DNA of 64,000 nucleotides from Hylemonella gracilis str. Niagara R. Its GTDB lineage: Bacteria > Pseudomonadota > Gammaproteobacteria > Burkholderiales > Burkholderiaceae_C. The stretch lies in assembly GCF_000600295.1 (NCBI RefSeq), contig NZ_JEMG01000001.1, forward strand, positions 2,344,477 to 2,408,476, read 5' to 3'. Shown here piece after piece: positions 25,849 through 35,658 of this stretch; position 1 is the stretch's first letter; every line of letters begins with the position of its first letter. The position numbers were made by a program, and so were the translations under genes. Below the pieces are notes generated by a model. It was not told the origin of the DNA and did no database searches. It saw only the letters and a list, made by a program, of their open reading frames with translations.

Positions 25849-25863
25849 TGAGAATTATTCTCA
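25849..25863 (-). promoter_or_regulatory. Fur box upstream of fecI
   Basis: The 7-1-7 element TGAGAAT-T-ATTCTCA is perfectly symmetrical and matches the Fur consensus TGATAAT-N-ATTATCA at 12 of 14 arm positions. The palindrome extends one more base each side (25848-25864). It sits 62-76 bases before the fecI start in an AT-rich island. Iron-loaded Fur should repress the operon. Confidence 0.85.
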
Positions 25864-25944
25864 AATTAAACCCGAAAATCGTCGGAGAAGCAATGACGCT
25901 GTTCCCAGGAGTTTTACAGTGCCGGTGCGCCCTGCAGGCTGGAA

Positions 25945-25984
25945 CGAAAAAAGAAAAAGCCCGGGCAGTTACCCGCCCGGGCTT
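25945..25984 (-). terminator. Rho-independent terminator of the aceE-aceF-lpdA operon
   Basis: AAGCCCGGGC (25957-25966) and GCCCGGGCTT (25975-25984) form a perfect 10-bp stem with an 8-base loop. Read on the minus strand the stem runs into TTTTTCTTTTTTCG, a strong uridine tract. It lies 27 bases after the lpdA stop. Confidence 0.92.
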
Positions 25985-26011
25985 GTTTTGAAACGCGCGT
26001 TTGGATCGTGT

Positions 26012-27820
26012 CTATTTCCGCTGCGGCGGCACGTCCGTGCAACTGCCGTGCGCAATCTCGGCCGCCATGCCGATGCTTTCGCCCAGCGTGGGGTGCGGGT
26101 GGATGGTCTTGCCGATGTCCACCGCGTCAGCACCCATCTCGATGGCCAGGGCAATCTCGCCAATCATGTCGCCCGCGTGCGTGCCGACAATGCCGCCGCC
26201 GACGATGCGGTGCGTCTCCTCGTCGAACAGCAGCTTGGTGTAGCCCTCGTCACGCCCGTTGGCGATGGCACGGCCCGAGGCCGTCCAGGGGAAAAGCCCC
26301 TTCTTGACCTTCACACCCTGCGCCTTGGCCTGGTCCTCGGTCAGACCCACCCAGGCCACTTCGGGGTCGGTGTAGGCCACGCTGGGGATCACACGGGCGT
26401 CGAAGGCGCTGCTGGCCAGTTCCGGGTTGCCTTGCAGTTCCCCGGCGATGACTTCCGCCGCCACATGCCCTTCGTGCACGGCCTTGTGCGCCAGCATGGG
26501 CTGGCCCACGATGTCGCCGATGGCGAAGATGTGCGGCACGTTGGTGCGCATCTGCACGTCCACGTTGATGAAACCCCGGTCCGTGACGGCGATGCCGGCT
26601 TTTTCGGCCGCGATCTTCTTGCCATTGGGCGTGCGACCCACGGCCTGCAACACCAGGTCGTAGACGCCTTCGCTCTTGGAGCCGTCCAGGCCTTCGAACT
26701 GGACCTTGATGCCTTGCGGGGTGGCTTGCGCCCCCACGGTCTTGGTCTTGAGCATCACATTGTCGAAGCGATGCTTGTTCATCTTGTCCCAGACCTTGAC
26801 CAGGTCACGGTCAGCGCCCTGCATCAGGCCGTCCATCATCTCCACCACGTCCAGGCGCGCGCCCAGGGTGCTGTAGACCGTGCCCATTTCCAGGCCGATG
26901 ATGCCGCCGCCAACGATCAGCATCTTCTTAGGCACCTGGCTCAGGGCCAGCGCGCCCGTGGAATCCACCACACGCGGGTCCTCAGGCATGAAAGGCAGAC
27001 GCACGGCCTGGGAACCGGCGGCAATAATGGCCTTCTTGAAGGCCACGACCTGCTTCTTGCCGGTCTTTTGCTGGGCCGTGCCCGAGGTCTCTTCCACTTC
27101 GAGGTGGTTGGCGCCCGCGAAAGAGCCATACCCGCGCAGCACCGTGACCTTGCGCATCTTGGCCATGGCAGCCAGGCCACCGGTCAGCTTGCCGATGACC
27201 TTTTCCTTGTGGCCGCGCAGCTTGTCGATGTTGAGCACCGGCTTGCCGAAGTCCACGCCCAGGTCGGCCATGTGGCTGACCTCGTCCATCACGGCCGCGA
27301 CGTGCAGCAGGGCCTTGGACGGAATGCAGCCCACGTTCAGGCAGACACCGCCCAGGGTGGCATAGCGCTCAACCAACACGACCTTGAGACCGAGGTCGGC
27401 CGCGCGGAAGGCGGCCGAGTAACCGCCGGGGCCGCCACCGAGCACGAGCACATCGCAGTCGAGGTCGGCGCTGCCGCCGAAGCTGGCCGCCACGGGTGCG
27501 GGGGCAGGCGCCGCCGCGGCGGCGGGTGCAGCGGGCGTCGGCGCAGCAGCAGCAGTAGGTGCAGGCGCGGCAGCCGCTACACCGGCGGCCTCCAACAGCA
27601 GCACCACCGAGCCTTCCTTGACCTGGTCGCCGATCTTGACCTTCAATTCCTTCACCACGCCCGCATGGCTCGACGGAATCTCCATCGAGGCCTTGTCGGA
27701 CTCCACCGTGATCAACGATTGCTCCGCCTTGACCGTGTCGCCAGGCTTGACCAGCAGTTCAATGACCGCCACCGACTCGAAATCACCGATGTCGGGTACC
27801 TTGATTTCCAGGAGTGCCAT
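26012..27820 (-). CDS. lpdA: Dihydrolipoamide dehydrogenase E3 with N-terminal lipoyl domain
   Basis: 602 residues from the ATG at 27820 (GGAGGG upstream). The lipoyl domain is at 1-80 with the lipoylated lysine K43 in ESDKASME, then an Ala/Pro-rich swinging linker, then the flavoprotein. The flavoprotein has the FAD site [17 protein letters not shown], redox cysteines C160 and C165 in [10 protein letters not shown], an NAD site [11 protein letters not shown] and the HPHPTLGES dimer-interface motif. It reoxidises dihydrolipoamide in pyruvate dehydrogenase. An E3 carrying its own lipoyl domain is common in betaproteobacteria. It starts 20 bases after the aceF stop. Confidence 0.95.
   Translation of the reverse strand: MALLEIKVPDIGDFESVAVIELLVKPGDTVKAEQSLITVESDKASMEIPSSHAGVVKELKVKIGDQVKEGSVVLLLEAAGVAAAAPAPTAAAAPTPAAPAAAAAPAPAPVAASFGGSADLDCDVLVLGGGPGGYSAAFRAADLGLKVVLVERYATLGGVCLNVGCIPSKALLHVAAVMDEVSHMADLGVDFGKPVLNIDKLRGHKEKVIGKLTGGLAAMAKMRKVTVLRGYGSFAGANHLEVEETSGTAQQKTGKKQVVAFKKAIIAAGSQAVRLPFMPEDPRVVDSTGALALSQVPKKMLIVGGGIIGLEMGTVYSTLGARLDVVEMMDGLMQGADRDLVKVWDKMNKHRFDNVMLKTKTVGAQATPQGIKVQFEGLDGSKSEGVYDLVLQAVGRTPNGKKIAAEKAGIAVTDRGFINVDVQMRTNVPHIFAIGDIVGQPMLAHKAVHEGHVAAEVIAGELQGNPELASSAFDARVIPSVAYTDPEVAWVGLTEDQAKAQGVKVKKGLFPWTASGRAIANGRDEGYTKLLFDEETHRIVGGGIVGTHAGDMIGEIALAIEMGADAVDIGKTIHPHPTLGESIGMAAEIAHGSCTDVPPQRK
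27601..27820 (-). repeat. Lipoyl-domain direct repeat, copy in lpdA
   Basis: These 220 bases differ from 28977-29196 in aceF at only 7 positions by my alignment, three of them clustered within the first five codons. Both copies encode the N-terminal lipoyl domain in the same orientation, 1376 bases apart. The linkers beyond the repeat are much less alike. Confidence 0.9.
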
Positions 27821-27840
27821 GGTTGTGTCGCCCTCCGTGA

Positions 27841-29196
27841 TCACAGCAGCACGCGGCGGAAATCGCCGAGCACCTGGGCCAGATAGGCGTTGAAACGGGC
27901 ACCGGCCGCGCCGTCGATCACGCGGTGATCGTAGGACAGCGAGAGCGGCAGGACCAGACGCGGCTGGAAGGCCTTGCCGTCCCAGACCGGCTTCATGGCA
28001 CCGCGCGACAGGCCCAGAATGGCCACTTCCGGCGCATTGATCAGCGGCGTGAAGTAGGTTGTGCCAATGCCACCCAGCGAGGAAATGCTGAAGGTACCGC
28101 CCTGCATGTCGGCCGCGCCCAGCTTGCCGTCGCGCGCCTTCTTGGACAGCTCGGCCATCTCGGCGGAAATTTCCACCAGGCCTTTCTGGTCGGCGTTCTT
28201 GAGCACGGGCACCACCAGGCCATTGGGCGTATCGGCCGCGAAGCCGATGTTCCAGTAGTTCTTGATCACCAACTGGTCACCGTCGAGGCTGGCGTTGAAT
28301 TCAGGGAACTTCTTGAGCGCGGCAACCGCTGCCTTGATCACGAAAGCCAGCATCGTGAACTTGATGCCCGCCTTTTCGTTTTCCTTGTTGAGCTGCACGC
28401 GCAGCGCTTCGAGTTCGGTGATGTCCGCGTCCTCGTAACTCGTGACGTGCGGGATCATCACCCAGTTGCGGTGCAGGTTGGCGCCACTGATCTTCTTGAT
28501 GCGCGACAAGTCCTTGCGCTCGATCGGGCCGAACTTGGCGAAGTCCACCTTGGGCCAAGGCAGCAGGCCCAGGCCAGCACCATCACCGCCCGCAGGCGCG
28601 GTACCCATGGCCTGGGTGCGCACGCCACCGCTCATCACGGCCTTGGTGAAGTTCTTGACGTCTTCCTCAAGGATGCGGCCCTTGGGGCCGGAGCCCTTGA
28701 CCTCGGCCAGGGGCACGCCAAATTCACGCGCCAGCTTGCGAATGGAGGGGCTGGCATGAGGCAGAGCGCCGACCTTCGCCTGTTGGGCCAAGGGGTCGTG
28801 CGCGGCCGCAGCAACAGCGGGAGCCGATGCGACGGGTGCCGCCACGGGGGCCGCGATCGCAGGCGTCGGCGTCGCCGCGGCGGCCGGCGCGGGCGCTGGG
28901 GCAACGGGGGCGGATGCGGCAGGGGCCGGAGCGACGGGTGTCGGCGCGGCGGCGGCACCTGCAGCTTCCAGCATCAGCACCACCGAGCCTTCCTTGACCT
29001 GGTCGCCAATCTTGACCTTCAGTTCCTTCACCACGCCCGCGTGGCTCGACGGAATCTCCATCGAGGCCTTGTCGGACTCCACCGTGATCAACGACTGCTC
29101 CGCCTTGACCGTGTCGCCAGGCTTGACCAGCAGTTCAATGACCGCCACCGACTCGAAATCACCGATGTCGGGTACCTTGATTTCTACGAGAGCCAT
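27841..29196 (-). CDS. aceF: Pyruvate dehydrogenase E2, dihydrolipoamide acetyltransferase
   Basis: 451 residues. A single lipoyl domain (1-80, K43) is followed by a long Ala/Pro linker (about 82-135), a peripheral-subunit-binding domain ([20 protein letters not shown] with [13 protein letters not shown]) and the acetyltransferase core. The catalytic H424 and D428 are in [11 protein letters not shown]. It transfers acetyl groups from lipoate to CoA at the centre of the complex. E. coli AceF has three lipoyl domains; here one is on E2 and one on E3. It lies 30 bases after aceE and 20 before lpdA. Confidence 0.95.
   Translation of the reverse strand: MALVEIKVPDIGDFESVAVIELLVKPGDTVKAEQSLITVESDKASMEIPSSHAGVVKELKVKIGDQVKEGSVVLMLEAAGAAAAPTPVAPAPAASAPVAPAPAPAAAATPTPAIAAPVAAPVASAPAVAAAAHDPLAQQAKVGALPHASPSIRKLAREFGVPLAEVKGSGPKGRILEEDVKNFTKAVMSGGVRTQAMGTAPAGGDGAGLGLLPWPKVDFAKFGPIERKDLSRIKKISGANLHRNWVMIPHVTSYEDADITELEALRVQLNKENEKAGIKFTMLAFVIKAAVAALKKFPEFNASLDGDQLVIKNYWNIGFAADTPNGLVVPVLKNADQKGLVEISAEMAELSKKARDGKLGAADMQGGTFSISSLGGIGTTYFTPLINAPEVAILGLSRGAMKPVWDGKAFQPRLVLPLSLSYDHRVIDGAAGARFNAYLAQVLGDFRRVLL
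28977..29196 (-). repeat. Lipoyl-domain direct repeat, copy in aceF
   Basis: Partner of the 27601-27820 copy, about 97% identical over 220 bases by manual comparison. It encodes residues 1-73 of the aceF lipoyl domain. The long run of identity suggests recent recombination between the two genes. Confidence 0.9.
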
Positions 29197-29226
29197 GTCT
29201 ACGTCTTCCTCTGTGGGTGCTTGCGA

Positions 29227-31956
29227 TCAGGCGTGCAGCGGATTGATCTTGTCCGTCTTGATGCCGTACTTGGCGATGGCCTCGGCCACCTTGGCCGCCG
29301 GCACCGTGCCTTCGTCGGCCAGGGTCTTGAGCGCGGCCACCACAATGTAGTGGCGGTTGACCTCGAAGTGCTCGCGCAGCTTGCTGCGGAAATCGCTGCG
29401 GCCGAAGCCGTCGGTGCCCAGCACCTTGTAGGTCCTGCCCTTGGGCAGGTAGGGACGGATCTGCTCGGTGTAGTTCTTCACATAGTCGGTGGAGGCAATC
29501 ACCGGGCCAGCGTGCGGCTCCAATTGCTGCGTCACGAAAGGCACACGGGCCTTTTCGGTCGGGTGCAGCAGGTTCCAGCGCTCGGCGTCCTGGCCGTCGC
29601 GGGCCAGTTCGTTGAAGCTCGGGCAGCTCCACACGTTGGCGGCCACGCCCCAGTCCTTCTCGAGCAATTCCTTGGCGAACATGGACTCGCGCAGGATGGT
29701 GCCAGATCCCAGCAGGTTGACCTGCGGCGCGCCCTTCTTGGCGGCGATCTTCTTGTCGGCTTCCTGCAGCAGGTACATGCCCTTGATGATTTGCTCTTCC
29801 GTGCCGGCCTTGAGCCCGGGCATGGCGTAGTTCTCGTTGAGCAACGTGATGTAGAAGAACACGTTGTCCTGTTTCTCCACCATGCGCTTCAAGCCGTGGT
29901 GGATGATCACGGCGACTTCGTGCGCGAAGGTCGGGTCGTAGCTGACGCAGTTCGGGATGGTCGAGGCGAGGACGTGGCTGTGACCGTCCTCGTGCTGCAG
30001 ACCTTCGCCGTTCAGCGTGGTGCGGCCCGAAGTTCCTCCCAGCAGGAAGCCTCGCGCTTGCATGTCTCCAGCTGCCCAGGCCAAGTCGCCCACGCGCTGC
30101 AGGCCGAACATCGAGTAATAGATGTAGAACGGCACCATGATGCGGTTGTTCGTCGAATACGACGTCGCCGCGGCGATCCACGAGCAGATGCCGCCCGCTT
30201 CGTTGATGCCTTCCTGCAGGATCTGGCCGGCCTTGTCCTCGCGGTAGTACATCACCTGGTCCTTGTCGACCGGGGTGTACTTCTGGCCCTCGGGGTTGTA
30301 GATGCCCACGGTGCGGAACAGACCTTCCATGCCAAAGGTGCGTGCCTCGTCCACCAGGATGGGCACCACGCGCGGGCCGAGAGCCTGGTCACGCAGCAGC
30401 TGCGTGATGAAGCGCACGTAGGCTTGCGTCGTGGAAATCTCGCGCCCCTCGGCGGTCGGCTCCAGCACGGCCTTGAAGGTCTCCAGGGATGGCACGGCGA
30501 AGGTCTCGGTGCTCTTGGCGCGGCGCTTGGGCAGGTAACCGCCCAGGGCCTTGCGGCGCTCGTGCAGGTACTTCATCTCCGGCGTGTCGTCGGCCGGCTT
30601 GTAGAAGGGCACCTTGTCCAGTTCGCTGTCGGGGATCGGGATGTTGAAACGGTCGCGCATGTAGCGCACGTCGTCGGCGCCAAGCTTCTTGGTCTGGTGC
30701 GCGGTGTTCTTGCCCTCGCCCGCCTTGCCCATGCCGTAGCCCTTGACGGTCTTGACCAGCAGCACGGTGGGGCCGCCGGTGGTGGTGTGCGCCTTGTGGA
30801 AGGCCGCGTAGACCTTCTGTGCGTCGTGTCCGCCACGACGCAGGTTCCAGATTTCCTGGTCACTCATGTGCGACACCATCTCCAGCGTGCGCGGATCACG
30901 ACCGAAGAAGTTCTTGCGCACGTAGGCACCGTCATTCGCCTTGAAGGCCTGGTAGTCGCCGTCCAGGGTGTCCATCATGACCTTGCGCAGCACGCCGTCC
31001 TTGTCCTTGGCCAGCAGCGCGTCCCACTCCTTGCCCCAGATCAGCTTGATGACGTTCCAGCCCGCGCCGCGGAATTCGCCTTCCAGCTCCTGGATGATCT
31101 TGCCGTTGCCACGCACCGGGCCGTCCAGGCGCTGCAGGTTGCAGTTGACGACGAAGACCAGGTTGTCCAGCTTCTCGCGCGCGGCCAGGCCGATCGCGCC
31201 CAGGCTTTCCGGCTCGTCCATCTCGCCATCGCCGCAGAAGACCCAAACCTTGCGCTGGCTCGTGTCGGCAATGCCGCGGGCGTGCAAATACTTCAGGAAA
31301 CGCGCCTGGTAGATGGCCATGATGGGCCCCAGGCCCATGGACACCGTGGGGAATTGCCAGAACTCCGGCATCAACTTGGGGTGCGGGTAGCTGGACAGAC
31401 CTTTGCCATCCACTTCCTGGCGGAAGTTCAACAACTGTTCCTCGGAGATGCGACCTTCCAGAAAGGCGCGGGCATAGATGCCGGGCGCGCTGTGGCCCTG
31501 GATGTAGAGCAGGTCACCGCCATGGGTACCGCCCTCGTCCGTGTTGTCGGCGTGCCAGAAATGGTTGAAACCGGCCGCGAACATGTGGGCCAGGGACTGG
31601 AAGGAACTGATGTGCCCACCCAGGTCACCGCCATCGGCCGGGTCCAGGCGGTTAGCCTTGACGACCATGGCCATGGCATTCCAGCGCATGTAGGCGCGCA
31701 GGCGGCCTTCGAGCTCCAGGTTGCCCGGGCTACGGGCTTCCTGATCCGGTTCAATGGTGTTGACATACCCCGTGGTAGCCGAGAAAGGCATGTCGATGCT
31801 GTGCTCGCGCGCGTGCTCCAGCAATTGCTCCAGCAGGAAGTGGGCGCGCTCCGCGCCCTCCTGCTCGATCACGGCTTCCAGCGCGTGTTTCCACTCAAGG
31901 GTTTCCTGGCTGTCGAGATCGGCAGCATCAAGACGGTTCTGGGGCAGGGCTGACAT
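29227..31956 (-). CDS. aceE: Pyruvate dehydrogenase E1 component, homodimeric type
   Basis: 909 residues, against 887 in E. coli. It decarboxylates pyruvate with thiamine diphosphate and acetylates lipoate on E2. The TDP motif GDGEMDEPESLGAIGLA continues to NLVFVVNCNLQRLDGP; also seen are GLSSYPHPKLMP, WKHALEAVIEQEG near the N-terminus, and GTDGFGRSDFR at the C-terminus. The ATG at 31956 is chosen because the homologous N-terminus (LDAADLDSQETLEW) starts there. It is the first gene of aceE-aceF-lpdA, and the upstream region has nested palindromes. Confidence 0.96.
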   Translation of the reverse strand: MSALPQNRLDAADLDSQETLEWKHALEAVIEQEGAERAHFLLEQLLEHAREHSIDMPFSATTGYVNTIEPDQEARSPGNLELEGRLRAYMRWNAMAMVVKANRLDPADGGDLGGHISSFQSLAHMFAAGFNHFWHADNTDEGGTHGGDLLYIQGHSAPGIYARAFLEGRISEEQLLNFRQEVDGKGLSSYPHPKLMPEFWQFPTVSMGLGPIMAIYQARFLKYLHARGIADTSQRKVWVFCGDGEMDEPESLGAIGLAAREKLDNLVFVVNCNLQRLDGPVRGNGKIIQELEGEFRGAGWNVIKLIWGKEWDALLAKDKDGVLRKVMMDTLDGDYQAFKANDGAYVRKNFFGRDPRTLEMVSHMSDQEIWNLRRGGHDAQKVYAAFHKAHTTTGGPTVLLVKTVKGYGMGKAGEGKNTAHQTKKLGADDVRYMRDRFNIPIPDSELDKVPFYKPADDTPEMKYLHERRKALGGYLPKRRAKSTETFAVPSLETFKAVLEPTAEGREISTTQAYVRFITQLLRDQALGPRVVPILVDEARTFGMEGLFRTVGIYNPEGQKYTPVDKDQVMYYREDKAGQILQEGINEAGGICSWIAAATSYSTNNRIMVPFYIYYSMFGLQRVGDLAWAAGDMQARGFLLGGTSGRTTLNGEGLQHEDGHSHVLASTIPNCVSYDPTFAHEVAVIIHHGLKRMVEKQDNVFFYITLLNENYAMPGLKAGTEEQIIKGMYLLQEADKKIAAKKGAPQVNLLGSGTILRESMFAKELLEKDWGVAANVWSCPSFNELARDGQDAERWNLLHPTEKARVPFVTQQLEPHAGPVIASTDYVKNYTEQIRPYLPKGRTYKVLGTDGFGRSDFRSKLREHFEVNRHYIVVAALKTLADEGTVPAAKVAEAIAKYGIKTDKINPLHA

Positions 31957-32054
31957 GGCGAGGCTCCTCTCATCAGTCGTACGTTCGGGAAAAAACCAGC
32001 GCGCTCGAATGTGTCCGCCCGCGCGTGCTGCTTCAAACAGCCTGCGAGTTTCGC

Positions 32055-32106
32055 ACAATTCATGACGATTTCAAATTGCGACCATCAATTCCATAACATG
32101 AATTGT
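32055..32106. promoter_or_regulatory. Nested palindromes between aceE and the divergent sensor kinase
   Basis: ACAATTCATG (32055-32064) and CATGAATTGT (32097-32106) are a perfect 10-bp inverted repeat with a 32-base gap. Inside it AATTG-N7-CAATT (32074-32090) has the same 17-base span as the PdhR operator AATTGGT-N3-ACCAATT as I recall it, but lacks its inner GT/AC. The stretch is AT-rich, about 100-130 bases from the aceE start, and likely holds the aceE promoter and an operator. Confidence 0.5.
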
Positions 32107-32255
32107 TAAGTCGACTGGAGTGACACCAGGACCAGATTCCCCCTGGGAATCCAAGCCCAGTTGCCCTCCCGCCGACGTGGTGCGCGCATACACTGCGCAT
32201 CGCATCGTCCCGGCGATGAGCGCCATTGTCCCCCCGTTGCGTCCAGTTTCATCCC

Positions 32256-34961
32256 ATGCCCTCGCCTTTCGCCAAGCTTTACGCCGGTCTGTTGCGCGTC
32301 CTGCCCATTCCCCAGCGCCTGCGCGATTGGTGGAATCGGCAAGCCCCCCACCGGCAGGACCGCTACGCCATGCTGGCGCCGCTGGTGGCGGTGCTGTTGT
32401 TCTTCACCGCCATCGTGGTGGCCGTGGGTTACCTGCGCATCGAGGAAATGGAACGCGAGCAGGAAGCCCTGCGACGTGACGTGGAATATGCCCAGCAGCG
32501 TCTGCGTCTGCGCCTGCTGGAGCGACAAGAAGATCTGACGCGCCTGGCGCAGCAACTCTCGAACCAAGAGCTGAGCCCGACACAATTTCGCCAAAAGGCC
32601 GAGGTAATCTTGCACCTCTACCCCGAAATTCAGGGTCTCAGCTGGATCACACCTGCCCGAACCCGCGCCGGGTCGTCAGCGGACGCGCAGTCCGGCGAAC
32701 GCTTTCGATTGCGCGCCAGCCAGGGCTACGGACCCGCCGCCCAGGCACTCACCGCCCAGCCGGTGCCCCAGGCCTCGCCCTCGCTCGAGGGCAGCCTCGA
32801 CGCCTACACCCGGGCGCGCGAGCTGCACCAACCTGCCTACGCCGCGCCCTGGCTGCACTCGAACGATGGCCCCTCCTGGCTCAGCCTCTTCCTGCCGCTG
32901 CAGATCCAGGGCCGCTTTGGCGGTGTGCTGCTGGCCGAGTACTCCATCGACGCGCTCTACGACTACAGCATCTCGGCCGATGTCTCCGCGCGCTACGCCA
33001 CCTCGCTGCGCAATGCCACCGGCCAGGTGCTGGCCGGCAGCCGCGTGCCCCGCCCAAAGGCACCCACCGGCGGCAACGGGCTCACGGCTTGGCTGGGCTG
33101 GGCAGGACAGGCGGAGCAGCAGGTGCTGGTGTCCCCGGCTGGCACGGGCCTGATGCTGCACGCCCAGGCCTACCGGGCCTCGCAAGGCCTGATCGGCAGC
33201 AGCCTGTTCTGGCTGGTGACGGTGCTGAGCGTGATGACGGCCTGGATGCTGATCGCCAACTGGCGACACACCCGCCGACGCGTGCAGGCCCAGCGTGCGC
33301 TGCTGCTTGAAACCAGCTTTCGCCGTGCGATGGAAAACTCCATGCCCACGGGCATGCGCGCGCTCGACCCACAGGGTCGCATCACCTATGTCAACGCTGC
33401 CTTCTGCCAGATGACGGGCTGGAGCGAGCAGGAACTGGTGGGCGCCATGCCGCCCTTCCCTTTCTGGCCGGAAGATTCCCATGAGCTGCTGGCAGCCAGG
33501 CTGGAAGACGAGTTGCAGGGCCGCATCACCTCCAGTGGCCTGCAGGTGCGCATCCAGCGCAAGGACGGCTCGCTGTTCGACGCGCGCATCCACGTCTCGC
33601 CCTTGATCGACGCCAACGGCCAGCAGACCGGCTGGATGACCTCGATGACGGACATCACCGAGCCGAATCGCGTGCGCGAACAGCTCTACGCGTCCTACGA
33701 GCGCTTCACCACCGTGCTCGAGGCCCTGGACGCCTCGGTCTCGGTCGCCCCCCTGGGCGGCGGCGAACTGCTGTTCGCCAACAAGATGTACCGGCTCTGG
33801 TTCGGCGACCAGAACCAGGGCCATGTCCAGCTCTCCAGCCAGGCCGGCCACGGCGGCATGGACACGCCCGCCGGCGCCGCCGCCCGCGACCGGGACAACC
33901 AAGATGCAGTGGACGACATGGCGGGCCTGCCCGCCAGCAGCCTGCTGGACGCGGTCGATGACCCGGTCGAGGCGGAGAACGCCGAAATCCACGTCGAGAC
34001 CCTGGACAAGTGGCTGGAGGTGCGTACCCGTTACCTGACCTGGGTGGACGGTCGCCTGGCGCAGATGGTCATCGCCACCGACATCACGCCGCGCCGCCGG
34101 GCCGAGGAACAAGCGGCCGCCCAGGCCGAGCGGGCGCAGACCGCCAACCGCTTGATCACCATGGGTGAAATGGCCTCCAGCATCGCGCACGAGCTGAACC
34201 AGCCGCTGGCCGCCATCACCAACTACTGCAACGGCATGGTTTCGCGCATTCAGTCCCGCCAGATCACCGAGGAGGACCTGCTGGGCGCGCTCGACAAGAC
34301 ATCGCGCCAGGCCCAACGCGCCGGACAGATCATCCAGCGCATCCGCGCCTTCGTGAAGCGCAGCGAACCCAAGCGCGTGGCTTTCGAAGCCGGTGACTTG
34401 GTGGACGAAGCCATCGAACTGGCGGAGATCGAGCTGCGTCGCAACAACGTGCGCCTGACCCGCCAGATCGACGAGAACCTGCCTCCGCTGATGGTGGACC
34501 CCATCCTCATCGAGCAGGTGCTGATCAATCTGCTCAAGAACGCGGCCGAGGCCATTGTCCAGGCGCGGCGCGCCCTGCCCCAACGGCGCATTGATCTGCA
34601 GGTCCAGGCAGCCGAACTTGAGGGCAGGCCGGTGGTTGAATTCATTGTCACGGACCGCGGCCACGGCATCGCGCCGGAAATGATGGACCACCTCTACGAA
34701 GCCTTCCACACCACCAAGGCCGGCGGCATGGGCATCGGCCTGTCGCTGTGCCGCTCCATCGTCGAGTCCCACCAGGGACGGATGCGGGCGGAGAACCTCT
34801 ACAATGGCCCGCAGGCAGGAACGGAGACGCCGGAGGTCGTGGGTTGCCGCTTCTCCTTCTGGCTGCCCTTGGAGCCGGAGCCTGCCCGAGAAGCAACAAC
34901 AACACGCGGAGACAGACCGCCATCGCCGACGACCCAGGAAGATGACAGGATAAGAACATGA
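32256..34961 (+). CDS. PAS-containing membrane sensor histidine kinase (DctB/FixL-like)
   Basis: 901 residues from the ATG at 32256. Transmembrane helix about 40-60, a large periplasmic sensor domain about 62-310 (contains VILHLYPEIQGLSWI), second helix about 312-335, PAS domain about 365-475, a second degenerate PAS-like region, then HisKA with H645 in SSIAHELNQPLAAITNYCNG and an ATPase domain (LINLLKNAAEAI, GMGIGLSLCRSIVESHQGR). IAHELNQPLAAI is typical of FixL/DctS/TtrS-type kinases. It overlaps the response regulator by 4 bases. It is divergent from aceE; no transporter is adjacent, so the ligand is unknown, perhaps an organic acid. Confidence 0.9.
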   Translation: MPSPFAKLYAGLLRVLPIPQRLRDWWNRQAPHRQDRYAMLAPLVAVLLFFTAIVVAVGYLRIEEMEREQEALRRDVEYAQQRLRLRLLERQEDLTRLAQQLSNQELSPTQFRQKAEVILHLYPEIQGLSWITPARTRAGSSADAQSGERFRLRASQGYGPAAQALTAQPVPQASPSLEGSLDAYTRARELHQPAYAAPWLHSNDGPSWLSLFLPLQIQGRFGGVLLAEYSIDALYDYSISADVSARYATSLRNATGQVLAGSRVPRPKAPTGGNGLTAWLGWAGQAEQQVLVSPAGTGLMLHAQAYRASQGLIGSSLFWLVTVLSVMTAWMLIANWRHTRRRVQAQRALLLETSFRRAMENSMPTGMRALDPQGRITYVNAAFCQMTGWSEQELVGAMPPFPFWPEDSHELLAARLEDELQGRITSSGLQVRIQRKDGSLFDARIHVSPLIDANGQQTGWMTSMTDITEPNRVREQLYASYERFTTVLEALDASVSVAPLGGGELLFANKMYRLWFGDQNQGHVQLSSQAGHGGMDTPAGAAARDRDNQDAVDDMAGLPASSLLDAVDDPVEAENAEIHVETLDKWLEVRTRYLTWVDGRLAQMVIATDITPRRRAEEQAAAQAERAQTANRLITMGEMASSIAHELNQPLAAITNYCNGMVSRIQSRQITEEDLLGALDKTSRQAQRAGQIIQRIRAFVKRSEPKRVAFEAGDLVDEAIELAEIELRRNNVRLTRQIDENLPPLMVDPILIEQVLINLLKNAAEAIVQARRALPQRRIDLQVQAAELEGRPVVEFIVTDRGHGIAPEMMDHLYEAFHTTKAGGMGIGLSLCRSIVESHQGRMRAENLYNGPQAGTETPEVVGCRFSFWLPLEPEPAREATTTRGDRPPSPTTQEDDRIRT

Positions 34962-35584
34962 GCTTGATCCCCAAGAAAGGCACCGTGTATGTCGTGGATG
35001 ACGACGAGGCGGTGCGCGATTCCCTGCAATGGCTGCTCGAGGGCAAGGACTACCGGGTGCGCTGCTTCGATTCAGCCGAGTCCTTTCTTTCCCGCTACGA
35101 CCCGCGCGAGGTCGCCTGCCTGATCGCCGACATCCGCATGGACGGCATGACCGGCCTGGAACTGCAGAACAGGCTGCTCGAAAAACATTCTCCCCTGCCC
35201 ATCGTCTTCATCACCGGCCATGGCGACGTGCCCATGGCGGTGGACACCATGAAAAAAGGCGCGATGGACTTCATCCAGAAGCCCTTCAACGAAGCCCAGT
35301 TGCTGGACCTGGTGGAGCGCATGCTGGACCGCGCCCGTGCCGCCTTCAGCGAATACCAGCTGGCCGCCGATCGCGACGCCCTGCTGGCCAAACTCACCAC
35401 GCGCGAAAGCCAGGTGCTCGAACGCATCGTCGCCGGCCGGCTGAACAAGCAGATCGCCGACGACCTGGGCATCAGCATCAAGACGGTGGAGGCGCACCGC
35501 GCCAACATCATGGAAAAGCTCAACGCCAACACCGTGGCTGACCTGCTCAAGATCGCGCTGGGACAAAACGCCATCAAAGCCTGA
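34958..35584 (+). CDS. FixJ/DctR-type response regulator (receiver plus LuxR HTH)
   Basis: 208 residues. The receiver has [19 protein letters not shown], phospho-acceptor D58 in [15 protein letters not shown] and [19 protein letters not shown], then KPF. The C-terminal GerE/LuxR helix-turn-helix shows [20 protein letters not shown] and [15 protein letters not shown]. It is cotranscribed with the PAS kinase (ATGA overlap) and closed by a strong terminator. Targets are not evident; the divergent pdh promoter is the closest candidate. Confidence 0.93.
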   Translation: MSLIPKKGTVYVVDDDEAVRDSLQWLLEGKDYRVRCFDSAESFLSRYDPREVACLIADIRMDGMTGLELQNRLLEKHSPLPIVFITGHGDVPMAVDTMKKGAMDFIQKPFNEAQLLDLVERMLDRARAAFSEYQLAADRDALLAKLTTRESQVLERIVAGRLNKQIADDLGISIKTVEAHRANIMEKLNANTVADLLKIALGQNAIKA

Positions 35585-35601
35585 TTTCCACCTTTGCACT
35601 C

Positions 35602-35637
35602 AACGCCCGCTGCCATCGCACAGCGGGCGTTTTCACT
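35602..35637 (+). terminator. Rho-independent terminator after the sensor/regulator pair
   Basis: AACGCCCGCTG (35602-35612) and CAGCGGGCGTT (35621-35631) form a perfect 11-bp stem with an 8-base loop followed by TTTCACTTT. It ends the two-component operon before folD. Confidence 0.9.
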
Positions 35638-35658
35638 TTGACACCACACGCCACCACC

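Noticed and set aside
27925-31953. 1342-codon plus-strand open frame opposite aceF and aceE
   Set aside because: Antisense of two certain genes; the translation is His/Arg/Gln/Leu-rich with no domain, the usual pattern of a GC-rich shadow.
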